From the NCBI GenBank assembly GCA_036971475.1, contig JBAIZL010000001.1, forward strand, positions 100,055,850-100,119,849: 64,000 nt of DNA. The letters run 5' to 3'. Made by a program: the position numbers and the translations under genes. How positions within the stretch are numbered: position 1 is the first letter of the stretch; each line of letters begins with the position of its first letter. The notes under the pieces were generated by a model, which did not search any database, was not told the origin of the DNA, and saw only the letters and a list, made by a program, of their open reading frames with translations. This stretch comes from Prosapia bicincta (taxonomy: Eukaryota; Arthropoda; Insecta; Hemiptera; Cercopidae). Below, piece after piece: positions 24,351 to 35,130 of the stretch.

Positions 24351-25114
24351 TTTTGCATCACCGTTCCCGTGACACGTAGTTTGAGAACTCGAGTACTAAA
24401 CGTTAACTCGTGGCCTTACCAACCCTATCTACCCACTGTAAGATTATTAACCTACTTTTCTCCCTTTTACTATACGTTTTGCATCACCGTTCCCGTGACA
24501 CGTAGTTTGAGAACTCGAGTACTAAACGTTAACTCGTGGCCTTACCAACCCTATCTACCCACTGTAAGATTATTAACCTACTTTTCTCCCTTTTACTATA
24601 CGTTTTGCATCACCGTTCCCGTGACACGTAGTTTGAGAACTCGAGTACTAAACGTTAACTCGTGGCCTTACCAACCCTATCTACCCACTGTAAGATTATT
24701 AACCTACTTTTCTCCCTTTTACTATACGTTTTGCATCACCGTTCCCGTGACACGTAGTTTGAGAACTCGAGTACTAAACGTTAACTCGTGGCCTTACCAA
24801 CCCTATCTACCCACTGTAAGATTATTAACCTACTTTTCTCCCTTTTACTATACGTTTTGCATCACCGTTCCCGTGACACGTAGTTTGAGAACTCGAGTAC
24901 TAAACGTTAACTCGTGGCCTTACCAACCCTATCTACCCACTGTAAGATTATTAACCTACTTTTCTCCCTTTTACTATACGTTTTGCATCACCGTTCCCGT
25001 GACACGTAGTTTGAGAACTCGAGTACTAAACGTTAACTCGTGGCCTTACCAACCCTATCTACCCACTGTAAGATTATTAACCTACTTTTCTCCCTTTTAC
25101 TATACGTTTTGCAT
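24351..25114 (+). repeat. 126-bp tandem repeat, six apparently identical units
   Basis: Units start at about 24351, 24477, 24603, 24729, 24855 and 24981 and end with a partial TTTTGCAT. I saw no difference between units. Each contains CACGTAGTTTGAGAACTCGA and ACTCGTGGCCTTACCAACC. As 126 is a multiple of 3 and the unit lacks a stop in one frame, a 263-codon frame results (42-residue repeat FCITVPVTRSLRTR...); codon content and lack of any domain argue against a protein. Confidence 0.95.
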
Positions 25115-25985
25115 ATAATATTTGCATGCATACTTTTACTTGAGTCATCTGGTGTCAAAAAGGTCTACATCACTTCGACCTTATTTATCAGAAACACATA
25201 AAACTATGTAACTTTAAAATTTATAATTAATTTTTTTTTTAATTAACCTTTGCGTGGGATATGGACATAATGTATTAAAGAAATAATACCATGACGTTTT
25301 AATTTTTAAATAATCAACTATTTAAATCTGGATGTAGTTGGTTTTGATTTAAACCTGTTGGAAGTAGTTCATTTTGTTACTAACTTCAAGATTTTTTCAG
25401 TGATGTAGATAGTTTTGAAATTAACCGTTTTGGATGTAGTTGGTTTTGAAATAAATTGTAAAACAAGTTGTATCTACATGTTTTTTAACGACAAAAATTC
25501 TTATTTTGGATTTACAATATGATGTTCTTTCATGTTTATAAACCAACAACCATCACAAAGTACAACGTTTCACAATCTTACAAACAACAGTTCTAATTAA
25601 CCTCACTAAAACCAGCACTCGCAATAACCACATCAGATGCAGTAAGTTTTGTAACTCATTCTATAACGTAGTTCATTTTGAAACTACTCCGAACTTTGCG
25701 ATAAGAAACCAGCATGATGCATTTTTCTTTGAATGTTAGGCATTTTTTCCCTTATAAAGGTCACTTTAGACCTAACAAATCTGTCGAAAACTGATCAACA
25801 ATGTGATGTGTTTGGTTTTGTAGCTAAACTATTCACTTCACATGCTATTAGCATTTAAAAGATACATTTCGAGTAATAATATTCATGCGGAGTAAGTATA
25901 GTTTTGCCCTAATTAAAAGTGTCACTGCTCGGTTGGACACCAGCAATTATGGTTCTTGATAATGCCGTACTTAGTGCACTCTGTA
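25115..25985. other. Non-coding DNA with a weak GATGTAGTTGGTTTTGAAAT repeat
   Basis: Between about 25325 and 25450 the words GGATGTAGTTGGTTTTGA recur two to four times with variation. No gene. A TTAACCTTTGCGTGGGAT at 25242 recalls piggyBac ends but has no partner. Confidence 0.35.
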
Positions 25986-25987
25986 GA

Positions 25988-26700
25988 TTAGTGGTTCCCA
26001 AACATTTTAACTCTCGGCTCAATTTGAGGTACATTTTTTTATGACGGCGCCCCTACAGAAAATTGGCTACATTTGTTTGCAGTAAAGTTTTAAATAACTT
26101 TTTATCAGATAATTTTCTTTAACACTAAACGGTAAAAAATATATTTTTTTGAAATTTTTTCAAAACCTATAGTATTTGATAGAACTAACTTTGGCCTTAG
26201 CTAGGTTGAATATGAGTCTTTACAATAATTCTATCTTGTTTTCAAAAACTCTATTCAGCGGGTAAAGAAAAGGCATAACTATATTGTATATCGTAGCAGC
26301 TTTTTACTAATAAAAAACTAGTTTAATAATTTTACTACTAGCTACAATATTGTATACTGTAACAAATAAAATGAATCATTTATTTACAAACAATTCTAAG
26401 TATGACCAAAGTAAAACAGTTTTCACAATGTCTGATTTAGTGGGAGGTATGAATTTGTTTAAACTTCATAGTATCTATAGTTCATCATATCTTGGCGTTT
26501 ATTGTAAAAAGCAGCTCTTATATTTTTGTCAATGTTATACTTAGCTCCATACTTTGCTTTTATTACAGCAGCAGCAGTGAAACCACGCTCACGCAGGACA
26601 GTACTAACAAACGTAATAATATCAAACCGTGCTGCCTTACCTAACGCCGGATATTCCTATACAGTTCCACACCAAAACTCAAACTGAGATTAAGATGAAA
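25988..26700 (-). pseudogene. hAT transposase C-terminal remnant with a hAT-like terminus
   Basis: About 26690-26460 on the minus strand encodes FEFW, a stop, then EYPALGKAARFDIITF, VSTVLRERGFTAAAVIKAKY and NIDKNIRAAF. This follows the C-terminal dimerisation region of the hAT transposases related to the domesticated ZBED/SCAND3-type genes (EYP.L.KKA, then GFSA...IK.KYRN.L, then DLR.AL). The downstream end near 25988 reads TAGTGGTTCCCAAACATTTT with GGCGCCCC nearby, matching a common hAT inverted-repeat terminus (one change at the first base). One in-frame stop and loss of everything upstream show it is dead. Confidence 0.72.
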
Positions 26701-27945
26701 GTTTGTTTTCAAAGATGAGTCTATAGAAGTGTCAATTAAACGCTACATTTTAGGAATGTCGCAGCGCACACATTTGGAAAACTCAATACGATTTACATAA
26801 ATTTATTAAAATCGTGGGAAAATACAAATCGCAGGCTTTATTTTCCATGACAACCTTGAACAACGTTTGAACATAACCCAATAGATTCGGTAAGGTGTTA
26901 CTTTGTTAGGTTCAAATGTATAATATAATTATTAAAATGATATAATTAATTATATCTAATTATTATTATTTCAAATATAATTATAAATAAAAATTAATAT
27001 CACGTAAATGTAAAGGTACCAACTACAAAATACTTTAAATGATGCTTTGAAAATTTGATTCAATTAGATCTGACACTGAACATACATTGAAATAACTAAA
27101 ACTAAAAAGTTTTCAAAATTATCATCGTTATAAAAATGTAAATTGAAAAATATATATTCTTATATTAAGTAAAAAATATATTTCAAAACCTTTTTGAAAG
27201 ATCGGGATGATCTATTAAATGTTTTTAAAGGAAGAAAATATGGTCTGACACAGGCAGTGTTTTAGTAATTATAACTAACTGTTAGCCTACTCATGTTTAC
27301 AATTTCCATAGGTAATTGGTCAACTATAATTATTCTGTAGTTACGAATCAGTAACTATAGAACTATAATTATCTACAGCTGAGCTAAACTGGACGCGTCA
27401 GTTGGATTAAGGGTTGCATATAAAGGCAGATACTAGTACGTAAGCCTGTTGTCATATCACAGAAGTAGTCACACAATACAAAAGGTTACAAAAAGGCTTG
27501 TATGAGTTATATAAACATAGAAGCGAAACTTATAGATTATAGCGTACGCTAGTAGAGGTATATCATAAAATGCTTATAGTATTTAATGAACAATTGTGTT
27601 ATATAGTAATATCAGTAGTTTTCGTTTAGATAAACCATTTTATTACGGATTAATAGTTAGGTTAGGTTAAATATAATTCCATTAATATTGTTTCAGCTTT
27701 ACTACACATCATATAGAAATTGATTGGTTTACGTGAAAATTTAGAAGATCCGACTTTATTACGAAGCATTATTTATAAGTTATTATTTTGAAATATCATT
27801 TATTTTAAAAAGAATACTTTGTTTACCTTAACAAAGTAAAGTCTACTATGACGAAGTATAAAACGTTTTTTTCTCCAATTTAATCATAAATTTACGTCAG
27901 TTAAATCATTCCAAGCTATTTATATTTATCCGAAATATAATATTA
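26701..27945. other. AT-rich DNA; weak TATA-type promoter candidate near 27418
   Basis: No gene recognised. GCATATAAAGGCAG (about 27416-27429) is followed 30 bp later by GTCATATCACAG, a plausible initiator, but no coding exon follows. Weak inference. Confidence 0.25.
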
Positions 27946-27947
27946 TT

Positions 27948-27949
<2 letters not shown>

Positions 27950-28020
<71 letters not shown>
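27950..28020. repeat. (TA)n(GT)n compound microsatellite
   Basis: TA repeats to about 27981, then GT repeats to 28020. Confidence 0.97.
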
Positions 28021-28021
<1 letters not shown>

Positions 28022-28110
28022 GCAGCGGAGCACGCACCGCGACGCCCGCGGGCCGTCCCGCCCCTCCGGCCGCCTCCACCCTTTCCCCACCGCAAGCTCA
28101 GAATTCTGAC
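28021..28110. other. Very GC-rich patch abutting a microsatellite
   Basis: About 75-80 percent G+C (CGCGACGCCCGCGGGCCG, CCCCTCCGGCCGCC) in DNA that is otherwise near 30 percent. No open frame with a recognisable domain. It may be an exon or promoter fragment, or sequence joined across a microsatellite. Confidence 0.5.
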
Positions 28111-28224
28111 AGGGCCTATCCTAGGCTACCCTAGGCCAAACTAGGATACTGTGCAATGACCCGCCAAAATCTGCCAGAGAACAGGTGACTAGACTTTATT
28201 ATAAAAAACCTAACTTGCTGAAAT

Positions 28225-29990
28225 TTAACCCTTTGGGTACGTATTTCCCGCGGGAATGAGTTCTTTCTTCTTGGCGAAATGACCCTTTGGTTTTAGGAGT
28301 GTGTAAGAAATCTGTTTTAAATAAAAACACTATTGTTTTGTTGGCTAGTTAGTAAAAATTACATTTTTATTATACCCTTAATTTTGAAATTACAGCACAT
28401 TTTGCAATTTTCTTATTTTAACTAGCTCTTTAAAATATTAGCAATTCATTTCTGTTTAGAGAAACATTTATTAGCGAAAACTTTATCTCCTTTTTTTATT
28501 TTCAAATATACACATTACAATGTCAGTGGTAGGTCTACTCAGTTAACCCTTTCTTTCACCCCTTCTATACAAAATTTGAGTAAACTACTTACTGGATTTA
28601 TATTAACACCAAAGGTTATAAAAAACAACAATTTTTAGTTATATTAACTGAAAGTGTAATTTAATTATGTTCATTTAACCCTTCAATATTTAAAATCAAA
28701 TTTTTTTCATTTTTTAAAATAAAACTGTCTTTATCTTTGACAATACTTTTTTCAAACCCTTTGAAATAAACAATCCTTTTATGTGATTTTGCAAATCTTG
28801 AACATTTGATTTTAAACTCTTGTAAATAAAATTAGACAATGGAACTTTTAAAACTTGACTTCATCAACAAATAACTTTAACCCTTTTAATTTAAAAACTG
28901 ATCCTTTGAATAACATAAGTTATATCAATAAACAATTTTATCCCATTAAAAACCATTAAACGTTTTGAAAAACATTATCAACTAAACAATCTTATCCCAT
29001 ATAAAACACCACTAAACTTTTCGAAAAACATAAGTTATATCACTAAACAATCTTATCCCATTTAAAACAATTAATATTAAAAAAAAAAAATGAGTTATAC
29101 CAGCCAACAATTTTTTATACTTCTATAACTAATTAAACAAACATATTACATCTTAACTTGAAATTCTTAGCTTAAAAATTGATTTACTAGACCCACATAA
29201 TCTTTACTGAATATTTACTTTTTATTTTTATTGTCTACTTTAAATCAAAGAAATTGTTTCACATTTTAGTTTTGTCCCCTTTTTTCTATTTCACAACCCT
29301 TTTATTTTAATTACAAATAATTTTGTAAACCCTTAAACCCCTTTATATTTTAATTAAATCTGATTTATAAATGTTAATTAATTTTTCATCAATTAATTTT
29401 AATTTATTCGCATTAATTAATTTTAACCCTTTCTCAATTATTAATTGTAATTGCTTATTATTTATTAATTTTAAATAATTTTCATTAATTAACTTTAACT
29501 CCTTCTCATTTAATAATTTTACTTGATTATCATTGAATAATTTTAAATATTTATCGTTGGTCTAAAATATTAAAAAAAGAAACCTTTTCTGTTGAATCCT
29601 TTGTCTTATTTGACGTCTTTTGCACAAAACTCATAAAAAAATTTCTTAACACCTGTTTACATTTTATTCATTTATCGCTAATTTTTTAATATTTATAAAA
29701 CCTTTAATTTTTAACATTTACTTAATTCATTCCTTTCCAAAACAATTTATAACTTTCTCTATTTAAAAAAATTTCCAATTTACTAACAATTTAATTCTAT
29801 TTCACATTTATGAACTTGTTTGGAGGACTCCTCCATTTTGTGGTGGGAATTCCCCCCACTAACCACTACCCCCTCTAGTTCATGAATTAAACAAAGCAAT
29901 TGTTTGATATCTTTACATCTTTAAAAAGACATTTTATTTGAAATTGAATTATTTAAAATGTCAACTTTCCCCTAAAATTGTTCCATATAG
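28225..29990. other. G-poor, strand-asymmetric AT-rich tract
   Basis: On the plus strand G is rare while C remains moderate, and words like TTTAACCCTTT recur with variation. A three-fold repeat of about 60 bp with AACAATCTTATCCCAT lies at about 28930-29075. The left end, TTAACCCTTTGGGTACG (28224-28240) followed by TTCCCGCGGGAA, resembles a piggyBac-type end with its TTAA target, but no opposite end was found. No protein frame is recognisable. Confidence 0.5.
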
Positions 29991-30019
29991 AATTTTTAAT
30001 TAAATGAAAACGAGAGAAA

Positions 30020-30109
30020 TTAACCTGACCTTAATCGCAGGGTCACTCCTAAATCCTGGCAGATTTTTCTTTCTTCTCCCTCGAAATCGATTATTTCTTG
30101 GTTGGCCAT
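30020..30109 (-). CDS. Candidate short first coding exon of an unknown gene
   Basis: An ATG in a good context (CCAAGATGGCC) at 30109-30107 opens 29 codons, MANQEIIDFEGEERKICQDL followed by GVTLRLRSG, before TAA at 30022-30020. Two splice-donor-like sites lie within the end (AAG|GTCAGG and CAG|GTTAAT), so it could splice instead of stopping. Upstream DNA (30110-30990) has CpG-containing, promoter-like composition. The product is not recognised and no second exon was found. It could equally be the start of an uncharacterised retroelement ORF. Confidence 0.28.
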   Translation of the reverse strand: MANQEIIDFEGEERKICQDLGVTLRLRSG

Positions 30110-30419
30110 CTTGGTATGCGATGTCACCGATCTTGACTGTTGGCGTGCCTGCTGCGATGCCGTGATAGAATTTTAATATCCCGATTTCGAAACTTATAAA
30201 ATTTTGCTCTCCCTCTTTCAGTTCTTAAGTTCTTATTGTTCAATTATTTATTTAATTATTTATTTTTCACTGTTCATATATAAAAGGTTGATTTAAAAAT
30301 TGACATTTAATTAAATTTGGATTTCATCACTGTTCACTGTTTTATATAAATTTTGAAGCACTGTTCTTTATAAATTACCATACTGACTCTAATAATTTTT
30401 CATATTGTTCACCTCTAAC

Positions 30420-30990
30420 ACACACAAACGTCTTAAGAACGCCGCCACATAGATGTTAAACTTTGGAGACCAATTTTGGAGAAGTTACCTCCTCCAAAAG
30501 GGTTCCAAGCCACACGCGACTACATGTTAGCGACGACCAGTCTCGCGCTTAGCACGTCATTTTCATCGTCGTCATTTACAGATCACAAATTGAAACAAAG
30601 GCTTGTGACCTGGAGCGACCGAACCGACGTCCTCCCTCTTTAAAGTCCCGAATAACGCTGTTTCTTTTAACCCCCGCTGGGTTTTCTCCTTCCCACGAGA
30701 CGTATCGTACCATGTTTGGTCAACCAATGGCGTGGCTTCTAAAATCTACGTCACGACATCATGCGACTTTTTTCCCCGCTGGGCTTCCGGTTTCTCACAC
30801 AAAGCAAGCTCACTCAAAAATGATCAAAATATTGCCTGTTTCTTTAATTTGGGTTTAGCTCTTCTATCCGGCGTTTCCGCGAATTTTGGTACAGGGCATC
30901 TCCTTTCCCTCTTGACAAGCTGCGTCTTCTCGAATGTCGATGGTGATTGTAGGAGTATTTTGAGGTTTTCTCTCATCTCTATGTAATTTA
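30420..30990 (-). promoter_or_regulatory. CpG-containing promoter-like segment
   Basis: Elevated G+C and CpG compared with both flanks, a CCAAT box in reverse (CCATTGG at about 30724 on the minus strand), and position upstream of the candidate ATG at 30109. Between it and that ATG the word GAACAGTG occurs several times (about 30265-30365, minus strand). Frames on either strand (60-84 codons) have no recognisable domain. Confidence 0.3.
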
Positions 30991-31099
30991 CTTGTTTTTT
31001 TAAAATATACAAAACCCCTTATCCCTTCTAATGGCTTTGCTTTCACATTTTTACTTTACGAAATTTTAATATTATTGCGACGGTATTTGCTAATTCCAA

Positions 31100-31130
31100 T
31101 CTTAGCCGTTGCAGTGTGTGTGTGTGTTTC

Positions 31131-31184
<54 letters not shown>

Positions 31185-31185
31185 G
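31100..31185. repeat. (GT)n microsatellite
   Basis: GT repeats with a short TCTGTC interruption. Confidence 0.97.
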
Positions 31186-31769
31186 TGTGATACACCCATA
31201 TAAAATTTTCAAATATACCAATTAATTGAAGTAGGTTATATAAGTATGAAATCGTTGAATAAAATTGAAGTTTCCCATGAATTGTAGAAGAATTTTGATA
31301 AATAGTCTCAATAGTATTTGGTTATAGAAGAAAACAAGGTTTGTTTTATTCACCTAAAGTGGATTTACTTTAGAGTAGTTTCGTTTCCTGAAGATGAGCT
31401 TTTATTCTCCCTCTAGTTAAGTAGTAAAAGTGTGACAGCGTAGATTTAGGTCAGAATGAGGGTGCTTGAATAGATTATGTACAGCCTATCCTATTCAGCG
31501 CTCTCTTGCTTCTAGAGTATTTGTTACTCTAGGCAGATAGATCAAAAAGGCTATTATTTACCGTACTTACAGTGAAGTCTGGAACAAACGAGAAAGTTTC
31601 TGATTGCATTGGATGGTCTCTGGATGTGTTCAGTAGAATGCCTTTATTCAATACTCTGTTTAATGGGCTAAATACACTCCTATTGGCGTACCTCTTGCTC
31701 ATATAATTCTAAAACTGTGTTCATTACGAAGTAATAGAATGTTTTTGCACGCAAAGAAATCACACTCTA

Positions 31770-31848
<79 letters not shown>

Positions 31849-32145
31849 CATAAAATTATATATATATATATATATAATTTTATGTATATGTATATGTATA
31901 TGTATGTATGTATAATGTTTTATTTTATTAAACACTTTACAAACAAGAATGTACCTAGGGGAATAGAATATCCGATTAACTTTTTATTAGCATTATAAAA
32001 GACTAAATTTCAATTGTACACATTTTAAACACAGTAAATATGTCACTGTACTGTCAACTAATATGAACAAAATGTACCTTTTGTAAAAATATACTGCCTT
32101 GTATTCGATATATAGGCCTACATAAAGGTTTAAATAAAACGTTTA
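31186..32145. other. Non-coding DNA with (TA)n at 31771-31840 and a TA/TG hairpin to 31915
   Basis: No gene. After the TA tract, TACATAAAATTATATATA and its inverse TATATAATTTTATGTA form a hairpin at about 31840-31890. Confidence 0.5.
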
Positions 32146-32252
32146 ATTTGTGGTTAAGATTTGTTATTTCTTCAAATTTAAATACATTTCAGTTTGTAAA
32201 CTGTCTATTAAGATAAAAAAACTTATAACAATAAGAAATGCTATCAAGATTA

Positions 32253-32259
<7 letters not shown>

Positions 32260-32345
<86 letters not shown>

Positions 32346-32348
32346 TAT
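32260..32348. repeat. (CT)n(TA)n compound microsatellite
   Basis: CT repeats to 32290, then TA repeats. It lies on the 3' side of the Penelope-like element below. Confidence 0.97.
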
Positions 32349-32559
32349 TAACTGTGCATCACTGTTTTCTTGTATTCACTTATCACTTTCCCTATACGTA
32401 CTTAAACAAGAATCTTACTTGGTATTAATGCGCGTTAACGTTCAAAGATTGATAGTATCTTCATTGTCGAGCATCAACTGAACGGGATGTTGTAGTAGAC
32501 TGCCATGTGCGTGGAATTTCCGTGGTCACGTGGTGTACTGTTATTGTTTTATTTTCGGA

Positions 32560-33870
32560 TTTACTGCATTGTGGGAAACTTTTATGTTTTCTTTGGGTTA
32601 ATTTTGTGTATTAGATTGAATAATTTATAGTTTTTTGATTTTATTTGTATTTGTTCGTTGATGATATTATTTTTATGTTTATAAATTTGTAGTTGTTACC
32701 AGATTATCATTTTGAGGCATTTTTCTACTTTTCTTACTACCAGTATGTGTTCTAATTTGGGGAATGTATGTATGATTTTGATGGCGTGTGTAGCTACGTT
32801 TTAGTTGTAAATGTAAGGTTTGATGTATGCATTGAGGTGTTCTTGATATCTGTTTTTTAATTTCTTTTTTATTTGGCCTATGTATATTTTGTTACAGTCT
32901 GGGCATTCGGTTTTATATATTCCGTTATTAAGTGTGGGACATATTTTTTCCGGTTGGTTTATTTTATTGATTGCGTTTCCTATGTTTTTGTGTGCTATGT
33001 TAATATTGTTATTTTGTAGTATTTTAGTTATTCCTTTTATGTTGTATCCTGTGTGTGTGTGAATGTGTTCTATTTTGTAGTTGTTTGTAGTTCGATTTTA
33101 GGTTATTTAATTTATTTAATATTTTAAATTCTAATTTATCCATAGTTCTTTTATTGCGTCTATTGTTTGGGCTATTTGATATATTAATTGTTCTTTGGCA
33201 TTTTCTTCATTTTTTAAGGTAGTTTTAGCATTCTGTATAAGAGTGAGTTGTAAGCAGCCATTTTATGTTGTGGGGGATGGTTAGAATAGTTTGGTATTGT
33301 ATGGTTTGTTTGGGTTTCCTATGAATTGAGTATTTGTGTTTCTGGTTATTGTTAGGTCTAGATAGTTTATTTTATTGTTTATTTCTTCTTCCGGGTTAAA
33401 TTTTATGTTAGGGTGTATGTTGTTGATTTCATTTAGGATGATATTATTATTTATTGCTTTTTTTGTGAGATGTATAATCCATTCTCAACATATCGTATCC
33501 AATGTTCGTTGGGGTTGTGTGTTTTTATGGTTTGTGTGATTAATTCGTCAATGTTTTGGAGGTAAATGTCTGATATTATAATTGAGAGAGGTAATCTCAT
33601 TGCTAAGCCATCTATTTGTTTACATATCTTATTATTAAATATGAAATGTTTTGGTTTTGTTTGGTCTTTAGGCATTTTGGAATTTGGTTTGTGTATTTTA
33701 GTTGGTTTTAAGATTAGTTAATTTGTTTTTTATTATTTGGATGGTTTCGTTTATTGGTATTTTAGAGTACATGTTTGTGATATCAAATGATATAAATTTA
33801 GTGTTTGTGGTTATGTTTAATGTTTTTAGTCTGTTGGTTAAATTAATTGAGTCTTTTATGGTATATATAT
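32560..33870 (-). pseudogene. Penelope-like retroelement (RT plus GIY-YIG endonuclease), decayed
   Basis: Minus strand, 5'-truncated, several frameshifts and stops. In order: reverse transcriptase motif FISFDITNMYSKIPINETI (about 33802-33745); KQIDGLAMRLPLSIIISDIY (about 33625-33560), the Penelope-type GLAMGSPLS region with a G-to-R change; WIRYVENGLYI with the YVDD catalytic box read as YVEN (33492-33481); INYLDLTITR (about 33375-33345); NHPPQHKMAAYNSLLYRML (about 33280-33225) in another frame; then the GIY-YIG nuclease: GIY at 32923-32915, CPDC in between, YIG at 32884-32876, and NRYQEHLNAY following. A C-terminal tail to about 32575 has further stops. Penelope-like elements copy RNA into DNA at nicked targets and carry terminal repeats with hammerhead ribozymes. 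Loss of both aspartates of YVDD and the frameshifts make this copy inactive. Confidence 0.9.
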
Positions 33871-33914
33871 ATATTAAATATTAAATATGGTGATATGTTT
33901 TCTTGTAATATAGT

Positions 33915-34060
33915 TAATAAATTTAAAACATTTCAAAAACAAGAACACTTTTAATGCATATATTAATTAAAGCTTTTCGCCCATAAGTTTTATCGGCGAA
34001 AAGCTTTGAATAACATATGCATTAAAAGTGTTCTTGTTTTTGAAATGTTTAAAATTTATT
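33915..34060. mobile_element. Inverted repeat next to the Penelope-like element, hammerhead 3' half only
   Basis: Arms of about 60-70 bp (AAATTTAAAACATTTCAAAA at the left, complement to 34060). On both outward strands the sequence GGCGAAAAGCTTT is present, matching the GAAA-AGCTTT end of the family C hammerheads, but the CTGATGA half is missing at the centre. It lies about 45 bp upstream (in the minus direction) of the truncated Penelope frame, where a terminal repeat would be expected. Confidence 0.65.
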
Positions 34061-34061
34061 T

Positions 34062-34065
34062 TATA

Positions 34066-34139
<74 letters not shown>

Positions 34140-34147
34140 TACATATG

Positions 34148-34178
<31 letters not shown>
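34062..34178. repeat. (TA)n microsatellite with CATA and (TG)n end
   Basis: TA repeats with CATA interruptions, then TGTG to about 34183. Confidence 0.97.
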
Positions 34179-34184
<6 letters not shown>

Positions 34185-34189
34185 CAAAA

Positions 34190-34724
34190 AAACTAAAATG
34201 ATTCTATTTGTACAGAAAATGAACTATTGAAGGTGTTGTTCGTTCTATTATAAATAACAATCTCTCATATTTCTACATATCAGTTGTAATAAGCAATATA
34301 ATTAACAATTGTGAAACACTTAAAAATTAGGCTACCTGAATAGATTTAAGGTAGGTGAGAATATGTGTTTGTAATGAAATTGTATTTTGTGAAATGGCGA
34401 ACACATGTAGGCTACAGTAACAAACATGTGAATAAGAGCATTACAGTACTGACATTTTAACGGTTTATAAAAGCATATTGATCGATTTTAATACACTTTA
34501 GTAATAAATACGGCAGGCCTATTGTATTTCATTCTTATATGCGTGAAAGTAGGTAAGAAAATGTTTATAGCCTATTCATAACTGAATCCTAATGCCGGTA
34601 ACGGGTAGGCAAAAGGTTTTGTGTGAAAAGCTGCTTTAGGGAAGCTCCGATAATGCTTCGTCCACTTCCCCATACTTCGCGGAGTTCATATTCCTACTAT
34701 ACATCCCTGTCTATAACTCACAGT

Positions 34725-34725
<1 letters not shown>
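34190..34725. other. AT-rich DNA, nothing recognised
   Basis: No gene or repeat recognised on either strand. Confidence 0.4.
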
Positions 34726-34728
<3 letters not shown>

Positions 34729-34764
<36 letters not shown>

Positions 34765-34765
34765 T
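34729..34765. repeat. (TA)n(CA)n microsatellite
   Basis: Directly borders the next ribozyme-bearing element. Confidence 0.95.
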
Positions 34766-34814
34766 AATAAAACAACTGAGGTATTCAAATACAAGAATTA
34801 TTTAATAATTTTAT

Positions 34815-34862
34815 TCAAAGCTTTTCGTTGATAAACAGTTCCAAAACATCATCAGGAATGAA
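34815..34862 (-). ncRNA. Hammerhead ribozyme core, left arm
   Basis: Minus strand: ATTC, CTGATGA (34855-34849), a longer helix II strand (TGTTTTGG, two bases inserted compared with sisters), ATCAAC, GAAA (34826-34823), AGCTTT, GAAT. The insertion may weaken helix II. Confidence 0.55.
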
Positions 34863-34920
34863 TAATATGAAAATTATATAAGTAAAATAATTATAAAAAA
34901 AATTATAAATTTATTTATTA

Positions 34921-34971
34921 TTCATTCCTGATGATGTTGGTACTGTTTATCAACGAAAATCTTTGAATGAA
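34921..34971 (+). ncRNA. Hammerhead ribozyme, complete core, right arm
   Basis: Helix I is a perfect seven pairs, TTCATTC (34921-34927) with GAATGAA (34965-34971). CTGATGA is 34928-34934, extra T, helix II GTTGG/TCAAC (one G-U), GAAA 34955-34958, then ATCTTT with cleavage predicted after 34964. This is the best preserved family C copy. Confidence 0.72.
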
Positions 34972-35049
34972 ATTGATAAATAATCCTTGTATTTGAATAC
35001 CTCAGTTTTTTGATTATTATACAAGAAAACATATTTATTATTATTTTAT

Positions 35050-35054
35050 ACACC

Positions 35055-35126
<72 letters not shown>

Positions 35127-35130
35127 CATA
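35050..35130. repeat. (CA)n(TA)n microsatellite
   Basis: CA repeats then TA repeats with CATA end. Confidence 0.97.

Larger units (their letters stand above)
34768..35035. mobile_element. Inverted-repeat element with hammerhead cores on both strands (family C)
   Basis: Arms of about 100 bp (ACTGAGGTATTCAAATACAA; TTGTATTTGAATACCTCAGT) around a 60-bp AT-rich centre. It continues at the right to ATACAAGAAAACATATTTATT, the same outer motif as the other family C copies, and is bordered by microsatellites on both sides. Confidence 0.85.

Noticed and set aside
24327..25118. 263-codon open frame
   Set aside because: It exists only because the 126-bp repeat is a multiple of three without a stop; no domain and no sign of codon constraint.
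25242..25262. TTAACCTTTGCGTGGGAT, similar to a piggyBac terminus
   Set aside because: No inverse partner within several kilobases and no transposase remnant.
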